64,000 nucleotides of DNA from Punica granatum (taxonomy: Eukaryota > Streptophyta > Magnoliopsida > Myrtales > Lythraceae), in assembly GCF_007655135.1 (NCBI RefSeq), contig NC_045129.1:28583122-28647121 (forward strand), read 5' to 3'. The notes under the pieces are model-generated. The model was not told the origin of the DNA. It searched no databases and saw only the letters and a list, made by a program, of their open reading frames with translations. Numbering within the stretch: position 1 is the first letter of the stretch; each line of letters starts with the position of its first letter. Below are positions 11,410-23,647 of this stretch, one piece after another. Both the position numbers and the translations under genes were made by a program.

Positions 11410-12160
11410 CATCGAAATTGGCCATTACGCGACTATCGCCGGCCCTAGGGCAGCCAATACACCTCAGCCATCATAGCCGAGAAGCATGGCTGCCCGGAAT
11501 CAGCCAACCTGCAACCGAGAGTGGCCAGCGACAGCCCAACAGCATCTAGCCGACCAGCAGCAGCCAGCTACACCCGATAGCAACCAGCAACAGCAGCCAG
11601 CGACTAGCAGCAGTAGCTAGCAACTAGCAACAGCAGCCAACGACCAGCAACAACAACTAGAAACTCCCAGCGGCAGAGTCCAGTTGTGCGCTAAGTGGCG
11701 CCCCCAGTCGCATCCAGCAGTGCGCTCAGTCGCGACCAGCCACCAGGAGACCAGCGATTGCTGTAAACTTTGCAGCTTCCTCCAGAAAACCGCTAAACCA
11801 GCCAGCAAACTCTTGGGGAGAGACCAGCTCCACCCAAGAACATCAATCGCCCGCAAGACAGCCTAGCAGCAACGCAACCTCCTGGAGCGGTCAGCGGCTA
11901 CCTGAGAGCCACCCGAGAGATCACCGAGTACCTCCAACAACAACTCGCCGTCCTACAGCCGCCAGCTGCGGTTGAGTTTGGCCGACAATGGCCATCCCAC
12001 AGCTACTCAGCAGCCATGACAATCAACCCAATTGTATTGTCTAGGGCCGATCATGAGAAACGATTTCTCGTGCCCGATTCGATATCGATTTTATCAAACA
12101 CTTCAATAAATCACAATCAAACACTAAAATTAGACACAAAACATGTATCTAATCGAATAG
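11410..12160 (-). repeat. GCTGG/CAGC-rich low-complexity leader of copia element
   Basis: Between the PBS and the AT-rich interior lies GC-rich sequence dominated by CAGCAGCCAGC and CAACCAGCAAC words (densest at 11500-11680). It is non-periodic in detail. Frames on either strand (11617-11856, 11684-11866) are products of the repeat. Its position is that of an untranslated leader. Confidence 0.6.
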
Positions 12161-12163
12161 AAT

Positions 12164-12180
12164 GGTGGCTTTGATACCAC
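12164..12180 (-). other. Copia primer binding site (tRNA-iMet type)
   Basis: Immediately inside the right LTR the minus strand reads GTGGTATCAAAGCCACC. It begins like the canonical TGGTATCAGAGC that pairs with initiator methionine tRNA, with one change. Confidence 0.85.
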
Positions 12181-14063
12181 TGTTAGAAAACAGTGCACGT
12201 GCACAGCGGAAAGTTTAAATATAATAAAAACCAAACTTTTATCGCGTGCTCGTTTAATCAAAAACTTCAAGATCACATCTTGCCACAAGAATTGCCTCCT
12301 AAACGAATAGATAACATCACATATCGAATCCACAAGAAAAGTTTAGATTTTTATACTAACCTTGTCTATTCGAGTCGATCAAACTAATCATCCAAGTGTC
12401 CGGCCTCTAGCTCGTCCACACGAGCGCATCTCCACCAAGATTAAGCTCCTCGCTATCCGTACACTCCGATCTAGATCACCAATCTCGAATGGAATCATCA
12501 CAGAATGAAAGGATCACTTCAAGGACGTCAAGGACAACATCGAAATGTCGAACCGGAATTGAGGAAAACCCCGCTCAGCCTTGGGAAGTGTGCAGCTGTA
12601 TTGCGCTGAGTCTTGGCCGAACCCTCCTCTCTTTCTCTCTAATATCGGGTCTTATCGATAGAGTGCTCTCTAGGATTAACTGTAAGATCATATCTATATA
12701 TATGTTTACACTATGGACTAAAAATGCAATTATTAATTAATCCACATTAATTAATAAATCAAAAATGAGTCCTCTCGTTTTAAGTCATCCAATGACTTGC
12801 CCTTGTAGTAAGAAAGAAAGATCAAACAAGTTTCTGACATGAGTTTCCATCAATAAACAATCTATTTATAGAAACTCTCCAAATAAAGAAACTGTCGTAT
12901 TTCCTTAATTAGATTTATCCTTGATATTGAACTCAGCTTTATGATGTGCTAACACCCTTGTAATCACATTGCAAGCCTTATTCGATAATTATCTTCCTTA
13001 ATTAGAATTAATTATTTTCTCGGTTTAGACACACTCAATGTGTGTGACTAACTAGGTTCATCACCAAATGGCAATGGGATTATAGTATCACTCATTTGAC
13101 ATTACTAGAAATGCTTTCTGTAATCAAAAGCATAATTCCCAAAATGCCATTGGTTCCCAAAGTTCACGAGTGACGCATAGCAGTGTATCATGACAATCCA
13201 AATGGTGACTAATGTATAATTGAAACATTCTGATGAACCTCTAATCGTTTATGCCATGCACATAATTCCTTCACTATAAGATCCCAATCTAGCCAGAGTT
13301 ACGATAAATGTCAAACCCTATAGCTGATTACATTGACTCATTAATTTCATTCTCAGATCTGTAGAACTTGAATAGAAACTTCTTTTATTCGAGTCTATCT
13401 ACCCCGGCTGAGAATTTCTCGATCCTGAACAAAACACACATCCATAGGACCTTTTTTCTTGTTTACTCAGGTTAGCGAATCTCGTCTTGATCAAACACCT
13501 ACCTTAAAGTATAACTAACTAGAACTACTATCTATCAAATACTCATGCTGAACACAAATATATTAGTAATAGCAAATCCTAATTACCTATACATGAGATA
13601 GCGTTCCATCTCAAGTCTAATGATTATATGCACTAATACGATCTAGATAACATTCATTGATAAAAGTAAATTACTGTATGAATATTATCTACATGTCACA
13701 TTCGACTACTTATCATATAAGTATTCACATGTTTGTCTAGATAACAGTTATCATATAGCATGAGACTCACTACTCCATCTTTATTAGTATTTGTATACTA
13801 ATCATGGATACAGACAGATGTGACGATCTATCCGGAGAAATAATGTCAAGTTAAGTCTCCTACGATCATGAACAATTTAAAGATATTCTTACCGAATTAC
13901 TCCGTCACTCATATTCTTAACTCTTTAAGAATGAAGCCTTCAAATTATCTTAAGGACTTTATTTTAATAAATATAGATAATATACGAATAATATAATAAA
14001 CTTTATTGCCATAAATGGAATTATCCAAATACATAAATCTGGATCTAGGGCATATCACTAACA
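12181..14063 (-). repeat. Copia 5' LTR (1883 bp)
   Basis: Starts TGTTAGAAAACAG and ends CATATCACTAACA. It holds a 550-bp block (about 13061-13610) absent from the other LTR. Either this copy gained an insertion or the 3' LTR lost a segment. I see no transposon ends at the block's edges, so deletion from the 3' LTR is slightly favoured. Confidence 0.9.
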
Positions 14064-14189
14064 CATTCTATGTTATTAAGTTCTGAGGGTATCTTAGTCT
14101 TTCCATTATGTATCAAACCGTTTCTTCAATTCATGTGTTGTATTTTCTTTTGGCTCGTACATAAGATCATCTTTTTCAGTTTGGAGTTG

Positions 14190-14194
14190 TGTGT
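14190..14194. repeat. Target duplication TGTGT, left
   Basis: TGTGT precedes the 5' LTR and recurs at 19232-19236 directly after the 3' LTR. Confidence 0.85.
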
Positions 14195-14403
14195 TGTTAC
14201 AGTTGTACATTATTATTACCGTATCTTGATATTATGTAAAGTATTCTTACTTTAGGCTAGACATCATTTGTTACTTAGTTTTTCTAGGACTTTCTTATTT
14301 CTCTTGGATGTATTTTGTCCTTATAAGGGATTTCCCCGATGAATGACTTATCACAGAATATTCTGCAAAATTGTTTTCTGCACTCTCCCTCTCAGTCCCT
14401 TCA
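14195..14403 (+). repeat. Copia 5' LTR (209 bp)
   Basis: Runs from TGTTACAGTTGTAC to CTCAGTCCCTTCA, directly before the PBS. A TTATAAGGG at about 14318 is a possible TATA-type element of the LTR promoter. Confidence 0.93.
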
Positions 14404-14415
14404 TGGTATCAGAGC
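14404..14415 (+). other. Primer binding site, tRNA-iMet
   Basis: TGGTATCAGAGC directly follows the 5' LTR. It is the exact canonical plant copia PBS. Confidence 0.95.
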
Positions 14416-14496
14416 ATGGCGATCTGAGGACCGCGTGATTGAATCACGATCGTTTTCTTGTTCTCGACAAATCAATCAACCGACTCGCTATCGATC

Positions 14497-15431
14497 ATGT
14501 CTGGAGGAAACGCAATTCCAGCTGCCCTCCCTCCTGCAAGAAATGTCCAAGCTGCTCCACCTACAACAGCTCCTGCAGTATCTTTGGTTTCTCCATACTC
14601 CGTGACTTCATCGGATGGATCAGTTTTGCGACTCACTGAGTGCAAACTAAATGGAGAAAACTATCTTACCTGGTCTTGACTGATAAGGATGGCTCTCCGT
14701 GCGAAGAACAAGGTGGGCTTCATTGATGGGACCCTACCTGAACCTGCTAATGACAATCCTAACAAGCCAATATGGGTGATGATAAACTCACTTGTGCTCA
14801 TGTGGATAGTAAACTTGCTGGAAAGAGACTTGCAGTCGAGGATAGCGTGCATCGAAAATGCTCGAATTCTGTGGGAAGACTTGAAGCAGCGTTTCACTCA
14901 GGGAAATGAAAGCAAATTTACCAACTCAAAAGTGAGATTTATTCATCTCAACAGGAAGGGAAACTGGCAGCAGAGTATTATGGCTTCCTTAAAGGACTCT
15001 GGGATGAACTGGATAATCTTCTAGAATCAGTAGCTTGCTCCTGCGCTTGTGTATGTGGCGCGGCTCAGAACCGACAGGGGCAAAGGGAGAGGGAGAAAGG
15101 CCATCAGTTTCTCATGGGATTGAATCCCGAGTTTGCCACTGTTCATTCCAATATTCTTAACATGGAACCTTTTCCTAGTCTTAATCGTATTTATCAATTG
15201 ATTTATCAGGATGAACGACAGAGAGCTATAACTCGTTCCCATGAGTCATCAAGGCAAGAAGCTGCCGCCTTTGCAATGAAAACGTCAAACGAAGGCAGAC
15301 CTGCAGCATAGCAGGGAGGAAACCGACCTCATTGCGACTGTTGCAATCGAGTTGGGCGTACAAGAAGCACATGTTTTAAGCTGAATGGACGCCCGACAAA
15401 CATGGATGGGTAGCGAAACTCTGGTGGCTAG
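14497..15431 (+). pseudogene. Copia gag, broken
   Basis: The capsid-like protein starts at ATG 14497 (MSGGNAIPAA). It carries the gag N-terminal signature LNGENYLTWS and the later FIDGTLPEP. A TGA at 14677 sits right after the LTWS motif, in the same frame as the following segment (14689-15024). A frameshift near 14935 moves the frame, which continues through LKGLWDELDNL and FLMGLNPEF to a TAG at 15309. Beyond it the zinc knuckle reads CDCCNRVGRTRSTC, with Arg where the CCHC motif needs His. More stops follow at 15411 and 15429. Confidence 0.9.
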
Positions 15432-18400
15432 GACAGTCAATACAAGGCAGGAAGCTCGAAAGGGTCAAGAGGTTCGTATGGAAAGAAACAGCACAGCTCT
15501 TATGGGAAGAAGTCTACGGTTAATTTCAGCCAGGCAAATACAGTGCAGACAGTAAACCAGTCGTTCTCGACCTTGCCTTTCTCTGAAGGACAGATACAAC
15601 GATTACTGAGCCTGATCGGACCTGATGAAGAAGGAGAAAATCAGACTGGTAACCGTTTTGATTTCGTATCTTGTAATGAGGCATGGATTATTGATACTGG
15701 GGCTTCTAAACACATGATTTGTTGTTCCCGATTCTTATTCAGTTCGTCATCTTTACGGGGTGACTCAACAGTTCTTATCCCTAACAGAAAGTCGGCTCAA
15801 GCTACGCATGCTGGCAGTGTACACCTCGGTGGCGATTTCACATTGTCAAATGTCTTGCTTGTTCCAGAATTTAATTGCAACCTTATATCTGTTGCCCGAC
15901 TATCAGAAGAAATGAATTACCAGATAACTTTTTCCTCTAATCTCTGCCTTATTCAGGACTGCTTGTCGAAGAAGATGATTGGAGTCAGTGAACTTCATGG
16001 AGGAGTTTATTATTTGCGACACATTGCTCGAGCTCGTGAAGTCAATAAGGTGGCAGCAATACGAGGGAATGATCTGTGGCACCAAAGGCTCGGGCATCCA
16101 TCTCCCCGAGTGTCTAGTCCCGGTTTATTGTTTAAGAGTGATGTGAACAAGGATTGCGAGGTTTGCCATAAAGCTAAGCAAACTCGATCTATATTCCCGA
16201 GCGGTTTAAATAAAGCGAGCTCTATTTCTCAATTGGTGCATGTTGATATATGGGGTGCTTATAGAGTTCGATCACATTCGTGATGACTTCAGTAAAGGCT
16301 TATGGGTTTATTTGATGCGGGAAAAGTCAAAGGCAAAGCGACATTTAATAAATTTCTACAATCTCGTACAAAACCAATTCGATAGAAGTGTGAAGATAAT
16401 TCGAAGTGACAATGAATCGGAGTTTCTGTCTTGGGATATGAAGGAATACTATTCTCAGAAGGGAATCATTCATCAAACTTCGTGTGTCGATACTCCTCAA
16501 CAAAATGGGTGTGTTGAGCGAAAACATCGACATCTTCTAAATGTTGCACTATCTTTACTCATCCAAGCCTCTCTTCCAGCTAAGTTTCGGGGTGAATGCA
16601 TTTTGACGGTGGCTTATTTAATCAACATGACGCCCACTCCGATATTATTCGGAAAAAGCCCATATGAAGTATTATTTAGCAAACCCCCTGTCTACTCGCA
16701 TTTGAGAGTTTTTGGCTGTCTTTTTTATGCGCAAATAAGACCACCGCCTAAAGACAAATTCAAAGAACGGGCACGGCAATGTATTTTTGTTGGATATCCC
16801 TATGGGAAGAAGGGGTGTTGTGTGTATGACTTGAAGACTCGTGAATTTTTTGTCTCGAGAGATGTTAGCTTTTACGAAAATTCATTCCCTTTTCAAGTTT
16901 CGGGAATAGGTGGTCAGCAAGATGGCACACCTTTGGTCATACAAGATCCTGTTTTGCATGAAGAAGAAGAAAAATTGGGTTGGTTGCATGGAGAAGCTCA
17001 CAATCCGGTCCACGACGTCGGCATGGAAGAGTCCAGTGAAAGCCCAATAAAACCGGATGACGGCCAAATGGATCACATATTTCCGGGTCGCTCCTCTCCG
17101 GGTCGCGCTTCTTTCCGGATCAGTGGTGATGGCCTGTCAATGGGCTCTAGCCCAGGATCGCCTACAACGCTAGCCCATGAACAAAAGAGCCCTGTCTGGA
17201 TTTCTTATTCGTTGGATTCTACATAGGAGCTCGATTTAAGTCCAGCAACATCTTTGGAGCCGACTCCAGAGTACATTCCATCCTTACGTCGATCTGATTA
17301 AGAGCGTAGGCCACCTTCATTCCTCAAAGACTATGTATGTCATACAGCTATGTCTAATCCTTCCTCTTTTCACTCACCTGAACATCAAAACTCCTCAGGT
17401 ACACCATATTCCTTCCTTAACTATTTGTCCTATATAGGTGCTACCGATAAATATATAGCATTCCTCGCTGCTTTGGATTCGGATGTTGAACCTCGTTCAT
17501 ATAAAGAGGCCGCTTGTGATCCACAATGGCAAGTGGCTATGGCAAAAGAACTTCAAGCACTTGAACTTAATGGTACATGGACCTTGAGCACTTTGCCCCC
17601 GAGAAAGAAACCTGTCGATTGTAAGTGAGTCTACAAAATCAAACGGCATGTTGATGGTTCTGTCAAAAGATATAAAGCCTGTCTTGTGGCTACAGGTTTC
17701 ACAGAAGTAGAGGGAGTTGATTTTGGTGAGACTTTTGCTCCTGTTGCCAAACTTGCGACAGTCAGATGCTTTCTAGCGGTTGCTGTCATGAAGAAATGGG
17801 AAATTCATCAGATGGATGTCCATAATGCCTTCCTGCATGGTGATCTGCACGAGGAGGTTTACATGTCACTTCCACCTGGCCTCTCCTCCAATCGGCCAGG
17901 ACAAGTATGCCGACTTCGTAAATCTCTTTATGGCTTAAGACAAGCTTCCAGAAATTGGTTTTCCAAATTAGTGGATGCATTATATGCATATGGGTTCAAG
18001 CAGTCCAGAGCCGATAACTCTCTTTTTACTTATTCTAGAGGGACTATCTTCATTGCAGTACTCATATACGTGGATGATTTACTAGTTGCTGGAAATTCAT
18101 CTCTTCACTGTACCACGTTCAAAAGGTATCTTAGTTCTTGCTTTCGCGTTAAAGACTTAGGCACCTTGAGGTATTTCCTTGGCATAGAAGTGTCTCACAT
18201 GGATTCAGGGTTGTTTCTTTGTCAACGGAAGTATGCCATTAACATTTTATCTGAATGTGGAATGCTGGATTCTCGTCCTTCTGGAGTTCCTATGGAACAT
18301 AATCATCGCCTTTCTTCCGAATCTAGTGCTCTTCTAGCTAATCCAAGAAAATATCGTCGACTTGTGGGACGTTTGCTGTATCTCACTATCATTAGGTCAG

Positions 18401-19010
18401 AACTCACTTATTTGATCCAAATTCTATCGCAATTCATGCAGGCACCTCGTCAAGATCATTGGGACGCAGCTATTCTTATGCTCCTTTATATAAAACAATC
18501 ACCGGGACAAGGAATCTTTCTTCATCCGTAGTCTTTAGAGCTCGCAGCATTCTGTGATTCCAATTGGGCTGGTTGTCCTATGACCCGATGTTCCATTACT
18601 GGCTACTTTATAACTATAGGGGCAGTCCCATTTCCTGGAAGACAAAGAAGCAAACCACTATCTCACGCTCTTCTGTTGAAATAGAATACAAGGCCATGGC
18701 CACTACAGTTAGTGAGATCATCTGGCTGCGCAGCTTACTATCATCTCTCGGTGTCAATTTACTTCTACCTACTCAACTTTTCTGTGATAATCAGGCAGCA
18801 CTCCATATTGTTGCCAATCTAATTTTTCACAAGTGTACAAACCATATTAAGATTGACTGTCATTTCATTTGCGATCATATTAAGAATCATGTCATTGATG
18901 CCACATACATCTCCACGAAACATCAATTGGCGGACTTATTCACTAAGCCATTGGGACGAGATCAATTTCTTTTTCTCAGCAAGTTGGGTGTTCGTAATCC
19001 TCACGCACAA
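15432..19010 (+). pseudogene. Copia pol, broken: protease, integrase, RT, RNase H
   Basis: Domains in order: protease WIIDTGASKHM (about 15684); gag-pre-integrase with WHQRLGHPSP and CEVCHKAKQTR (16075-16195); integrase core with HVDIWG, RSDNESEF and the catalytic Glu in NGCVERKHRH. A deletion with frameshift near 16262-16280 removes the stretch between HVDIWG and DDFSKG. RT runs from 17500 to 18531 with YKACLVATGF, QMDVHNAFLHG, KSLYGLRQASR and an intact YVDDLLVAG. RNase H follows (CDSNWAGC, then SWKTKKQTTISRSSVE, CDNQAALHI, TKHQLADLFTKPL), with a frameshift near 18620. In-frame stops lie at 17224, 17299, 17626 and 18529. Damage is mostly point changes in an otherwise complete pol. Confidence 0.95.
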
Positions 19011-19021
19011 ACTAGAGGGGG
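19009..19021 (+). other. Copia polypurine tract
   Basis: Sequence around ACTAGAGGGGG immediately precedes the 3' LTR, where a PPT is expected. Confidence 0.8.
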
Positions 19022-19231
19022 TATTACAGTTGTACATTATTATTACCGTATCTTGATATTATGTAAAGTATTCTTACTTTAGGCTAGACATCATTTGTTA
19101 CTTAGTTTTTCTAGGACTTTCTTATGTCTCTTGGATGTATTTTGTCCTTATAAGGGATTTCCCCGATGAATGAATTATCACAGAATATTCTGCATAATTT
19201 TTTTTCTGCACTCTCCCTCTCGGTCCCTTCA
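19022..19231 (+). repeat. Copia 3' LTR (210 bp)
   Basis: Colinear with the 5' LTR and nearly identical. Its first bases are TATTAC rather than TGTTAC. It is followed by TGTGT, the second target duplication. Confidence 0.93.
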
Positions 19232-19236
19232 TGTGT

Positions 19237-19762
19237 TTAGCTTGATTTAATTTTACCCTGTCCTTACATAAGTACAAGACATGGAAACTAAAAGATATCA
19301 AAACTGAGTAAATAAACCTGTTTGACGTTATTTGATAAATCAATCTCAAGTATGTGCAGTTGTCTGTTTATTAACAGTCAATTGCCTTAGATTTAGAAGG
19401 GGCATCCGGAGTAAGCTGTAAATAATATTTCCAAACTGATATTAAATTTGGTCGAAGTTTTGATGACCATCTAACAGCCGATGTGCTCATCAACATGATT
19501 TACTAGATAAGCCAAAACATCAAGCCATATAACATAATTCAAAATGGTACCCCACCATTTACTGTTCCTACTTAAAAAAAAAAAAGAAAAAGAAAACAAA
19601 AGTACTGTACCAATAGACCAAGCAAAATCATAAGTCCTTCAATAGTATGCTATAGCTAGTAATGGGTGTATATCTTGATCTCTCCAAGTGCAATTTCAAT
19701 GGTGATTCAAGTGATGCAATACTCTGAAAAAATAATGAAATTACTAAAATATTTCACGAATA
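19237..19762. other. Unassigned DNA between copia and gypsy elements
   Basis: Together with 14064-14194 this is the pre-insertion locus of the plus-strand copia. I see no gene, only an A-rich run near 19575-19600. Confidence 0.45.
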
Positions 19763-20181
19763 TGTTACGGACCTATGATTCAGAGTAAATCCACTTGCGA
19801 TCATTGTGCTCTTGAACAGCCTGTAGAAAGGGGAAGATCGGGTGATGGCCCGACTTTCCTCTCCAACAGTCAAGTCAATCAAGGTTCTCACAAGAGCCAA
19901 TAGTACTTAAAAGAGATCAAGGGACGAGAATAGAAAAATAGAAAATGAGGGGTATATTTGTTAATTTCTGATATAGTCAATTACATGTGAAGCAAGGGAG
20001 GCGTGACCAGTAATTCCTTGTATAAAAGGATACTGATGTAATAACTTCAGATTATCTGGATAAATGAAAAGTGATTACCTCTCTGATGGCTTCTCTCGCT
20101 CTCTGATCTCCTTCTTCTCCTAATTTCCTCTTCCTCTCTTCTCCTCTGTTTTGCCGTTCACGGTTGGTTCAATCCATAACA
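19763..20181 (+). repeat. Gypsy 5' LTR (419 bp)
   Basis: Starts TGTTACGGACC and ends CCATAACA, so TGTTA...TAACA termini. A pyrimidine-rich leader (CTCTCTGATCTCC, TTCTTCTCC) lies in its last 100 bp. Confidence 0.85.
20021..20028 (+). promoter_or_regulatory. TATA box of gypsy LTR
   Basis: TATAAAAG lies about 160 bp before the PBS, inside the LTR and upstream of the CT-rich leader, as expected for the LTR promoter. Confidence 0.7.
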
Positions 20182-20183
20182 AG

Positions 20184-20196
20184 TGGTATTAGAGCC
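20184..20196 (+). other. Gypsy primer binding site (tRNA-iMet type)
   Basis: TGGTATTAGAGCC follows the LTR by two bases. It matches the tRNA-iMet primer class with one change from TGGTATCAGAGC. Confidence 0.85.
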
Positions 20197-20211
20197 TCCT
20201 TCCTGGCATCC

Positions 20212-21300
20212 ATGGCGTCTACAACTCGTAACCAAGAGGTGAACAAGCTGGCAGCTACATTGGAAGAACAGGATAAAGCTATGGTGGAGCTCAAGAGCCA
20301 CACCAGTAGTCGTATCGACCAACTTGCAGAAATGATCAGTGGTCTTACCCTGCAACAGAATCGACTGATGTCTCAACTATAGAAAGGTAAGTCTGACTTA
20401 CTTTGCCTTCTTCAGATGGGTTAGAAGTGGGGCACTATTCACCTACCTCTAGAATTGGCAAGCTGGATTTTCCACGATTCTGTGGTGATGGAGTTAGGGA
20501 ATAGTTGTATAGGTGCAAGCAATTTTTCGAAGTGGATGAGACTCCAGATGAGGTTAAATTGAAATTGGTAGTCATTCACTTGGAGGGAAGAGTCCTTCAA
20601 TGGCACCAATCATATGTTAGGTCGCTGGGAGTAGAGGGGAAGTCCGTGAGTTGGAATGAGTATGTTGCTGCTGTGGGTTCGCGATTTGGTGACTATGGGT
20701 ATGTAGACCCCATGGCTGATTTAAAAAACTTGAAGCAGGTGGGATATATGCAGGAGTATATGAATGAGTTTTGACGCATTGGTGAACAAGGTATCTATCA
20801 GTGAGTCCGATGCTCTACGCCATTTTCTGGGAGGGTTGAGAAGTGAGATCCAATTGCCTATTCGTATGCTTCATCCTACTACCTTAACCCAAGCTTATTC
20901 CCTAGCCAAATTACAAGAATCCACTTATTTAGCTCTGCACAAACCTGGCTCAACAGTCCCTAAGCTGCAAAATATTTTTTCTAGCAACAACTACATACCT
21001 TCTCCAAACACCCACTTTAATGCATCCAAAAACATTGTACTTAACACCCACAAAAACATCCCAACAACCCACAACGAGGGCAATGGATTACTACCTTTGA
21101 ACACTCCTGCTTTACCAAGAATCTTACCTTCCCCTTACAACCGTCCCAACAAAACACTTACTTAGAAGGAGTTGGAAGAGAAGAGAGCTAAGAACCTTTG
21201 TTTTTGGTGTGATGAGAAGTTTGTGCCAGGACATAGGTGCTCGAGAAGGCAGGCCTTTATTATTGAAGTAGAAGCAGTGGAAGGAGAATAAGAGGTAGAG
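20212..21300 (+). pseudogene. Gypsy gag, broken
   Basis: It starts at ATG 20212 (MASTTRNQEV) with a coiled-coil-like N-terminus, then a TAG at 20380. The retrotransposon gag core follows: KLDFPRFCGDGV, a stop where the family has Trp (about 20502), CKQFFEVDETP, LQWHQSYV, and FLGGLRSEIQ after a one-base frameshift near 20765. The zinc knuckle CFWCDEKFVPGHRC (about 21197) is intact. Confidence 0.9.
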
Positions 21301-23647
21301 GTCGAGGAAGAGCAGGAAGAGACAACCCCTTTGATATCCCTACATGCCCTCTTGGGTACCCGCAGTTTCCAAACCATGAGGGTCGTGGGAACCACAGGCA
21401 AACGATTGTTGCACATTCTAGTAGACTCGGGAAGTACTTACAACTTCTTAATGTGGAAACTAGAAGGAAATTGGGTTGTCAAACGGAGTAGGTGCCCTCT
21501 GTGAAAGTAGCTGTAACCAATGGTAATGAGTTGAAGTGTGAGAGAATGTGTAAGAAGTTTACGTGGAGGATGCAGGGTAATGAATATGTAGCTGATATGC
21601 TGCTGATACCCTTAGACAGTTATGACATGGTGCTGGGGGTGCAGTGGTTATCCACATTAGGAGACATACTATGAAACTTCAAAGAATTACATATGAGGTT
21701 TGTTGTAGGAGGCAAAGAAAGTGCACTACAAGGTAATAATTCTAAAGAGCTTAAGGCCATTGGAGAAGAACAAACGGAGAGCTTGTTGCAGAAAAAAGAC
21801 CAACTGGCTATGGTGCAACTGTGCACTCTGCAAATAGCTAGGCCTAGTAAGGTACAGTTGAGTAGCAGTCAAGACCACAAGGAAGCACCAGAACTAAAGC
21901 CATTATTGAAGGAGTTTGAAGATATTTCCAAGGAGCCTAAAGGATTGTCACCCAAGAGACAACATGACCATAGGATCCCACTCAAGGAAGGGTCACAACC
22001 AGTGAATATCATACCATATAGATACCCCACACTGCAGAAAGATGTCATTGAAAAGATGAATTGGGAAATGATGGATGTAGGTATAATACAGCCTAGTCAC
22101 AACCCTTTCTCTTCTCCTGTGGTGTTGGTAAAGACAAAAGATAATTCATGGAGAATGTGTGTAGATTATAAAAGTCTTAGTAGCATGACCATCAAGGACA
22201 GGTTTCCAATTCCTTTGGTAGAGGAGCTACTGGATGAATTGCATGGATCATCAATCTTTTCGAAGATTGACCTGAGGTCAAGGTATCACCAGATCAGAAT
22301 AAGACGGCTTTCAGAACTCACGAGGGGCACTATGAGTTTCTGATCATGCCTTTTGGGCTTACTAATGCTCCTTCAACATTCCAAGGCTTGATGAACGAGG
22401 TGTTCAAGCCATACCTTAGGAAGTTTGTGTTGGTTTTCTTTGATGACATTCTAGTTTTCAACAAGGACTGGCAAATGCATATGGAACACCTGAGGAGGGT
22501 CTTTACTATGTGTAGGAAGAACTCCTTATTTGCAAAACAATCCAAGTGCAGCTTTGGGGAAGATAAGGTGGAGTATCTTGGGCATTATGTGCCTGCTGTA
22601 GGTGTAGCAACAGATCCCAGGAAGTTAAGGGCGGTGCAAGAATGGCCCACACCCACCACTTTGAAGCAGGTAAGGGATTTCCTAGGACTCACGAGATATT
22701 ATAGGAGATTTGTGAGGAACTATGGCAGTATTAGCAAACCACTCACAGATCTTCTCAAGAAGGATGCATTCCTGTGGACACATACAACACAGGAAGCATT
22801 TGAGAAACTTAAAGGAGCTTTGATTTTCACACCCGTGCTGGCTTTGCCAAACTTCTCAAAGGAGTTTATAGTGGAAACAGACGCTTCTGGAATAGGGATT
22901 GGAGCAGTTTTGCAGCAAGGAGGTCATCTCATAGCCTACATCAGAAAGATATTGGCTCCAAAACACTAAGGACTCTCAATCTATGAAAGGGAGCTCTTCG
23001 CTATACTCTATACAGTGAAGAAGTGGAATCATTATTTAAGTGGAAGACACTTCATAATCAAAACCAACCATCAAAGTTTGAAGTACCTATTAGAGCAAAG
23101 GCTTAATACCCCACTTCAACACACATGGCTAGCTAAGCTATTGGGGTATGATTATGAGATACGTTACAAGAAGGGGAAAGAAAATGTAGTGGCTGATGCC
23201 CTTTCTCGGATAACTGGGCAAGAACTTCAATGTATGGTAGTCTCGGTGGTGTCTACAACCTTCCTTGACAAGATTCAAGCAAGTTGGAGTTCTGATCATG
23301 CCATTCGGCAGCTGATAGCAAATCTGAAAGAAGGGTCGTCTCACCCTAAGTTTACTTGGGTTGGAAAGCAACTGAGGAGAAAAGGAAGACTAGTGGTGGG
23401 AAAGGATACTGCATTACAACAGGAAATAATTGCTGCATATCACTCAAGTCCAGTAGGAGGGCACTCAGGGGCTCAAGCTACTGCAAAAAGGATTACAAGT
23501 CTATTATATTAGAAGGGATTATGGAAACATGTGAGGCAGTTCATGAGGGAGTGCCAGGTCTGCCAACAAAATAAAGCAGAGCACTTTGCCTATCTTGGAC
23601 TCCTGCAACCTTTGCCAATGCCCATGTCAGTTTTTACTGACATAACT
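21301..23647 (+). pseudogene. Gypsy pol, broken and truncated in integrase
   Basis: Aspartic protease core ILVDSGSTYNFL at about 21417, then a frameshift, then LIPLDSYDMVLGVQWL. RT runs from 21950 to 22700: NPFSSPVVLVKTKD, WRMCVDYKSL, FSKIDLRSRYHQIR, a frameshift near 22303, MPFGLTNAPSTFQ and FFDDILVF with the catalytic Asp pair intact. RNase H has ETDASGIGIGAVL, a stop at 22968, then YKKGKENVVADALSR. The integrase zinc domain (HSSPVGGHSGAQAT, then CQVCQQNK after a stop near 23510) is the last recognisable part. Coding similarity ends around TDITMDIL at the junction with inverted Athila sequence. Confidence 0.95.

Larger units (their letters stand above)
5273..14063 (-). mobile_element. Decayed Ty1/copia retrotransposon, minus strand, 8.8 kb
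   Basis: Two related long LTRs (5273-6600 and 12181-14063) both begin TGTTAG and end CTAACA. A tRNA-iMet-type PBS adjoins the right LTR and a purine tract adjoins the left one, so the element reads right to left. The interior carries protease remnant, integrase, RT and RNase H in copia order (about 9845 down to 6900). No gag is recognisable. The space between PBS and pol is filled by a GCTGG-rich leader, a MITE and AT-rich DNA. Several stops and frameshifts make it inactive. Lineage within copia is not certain (Tork/TAR-like is a guess from the long LTRs). The flanks show no target duplication. Confidence 0.9.
14195..19231 (+). mobile_element. Ty1/copia retrotransposon, plus strand, 5.0 kb (Ale-like by size)
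   Basis: The element has 209- and 210-bp LTRs, a tRNA-iMet PBS, a gag-protease-integrase-RT-RNase H order, a G-rich polypurine tract and matching TGTGT target duplications. The short LTRs and 5-kb length fit the Ale/Retrofit group (inference). The two LTRs differ at only a handful of visible positions, yet gag-pol has several nonsense codons and frameshifts, so the element is dead in its present form. It separates two flanks, 14064-14194 and 19237 onward, that were originally contiguous. Confidence 0.95.

Noticed and set aside
11684..11866. Small frames in the CAGC-rich leader
   Set aside because: Low-complexity sequence that opens frames on both strands.
5268..14068. Target duplication for the minus-strand copia element
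   Set aside because: Flanking pentamers GATTT and CATTC do not match, so none is claimed.
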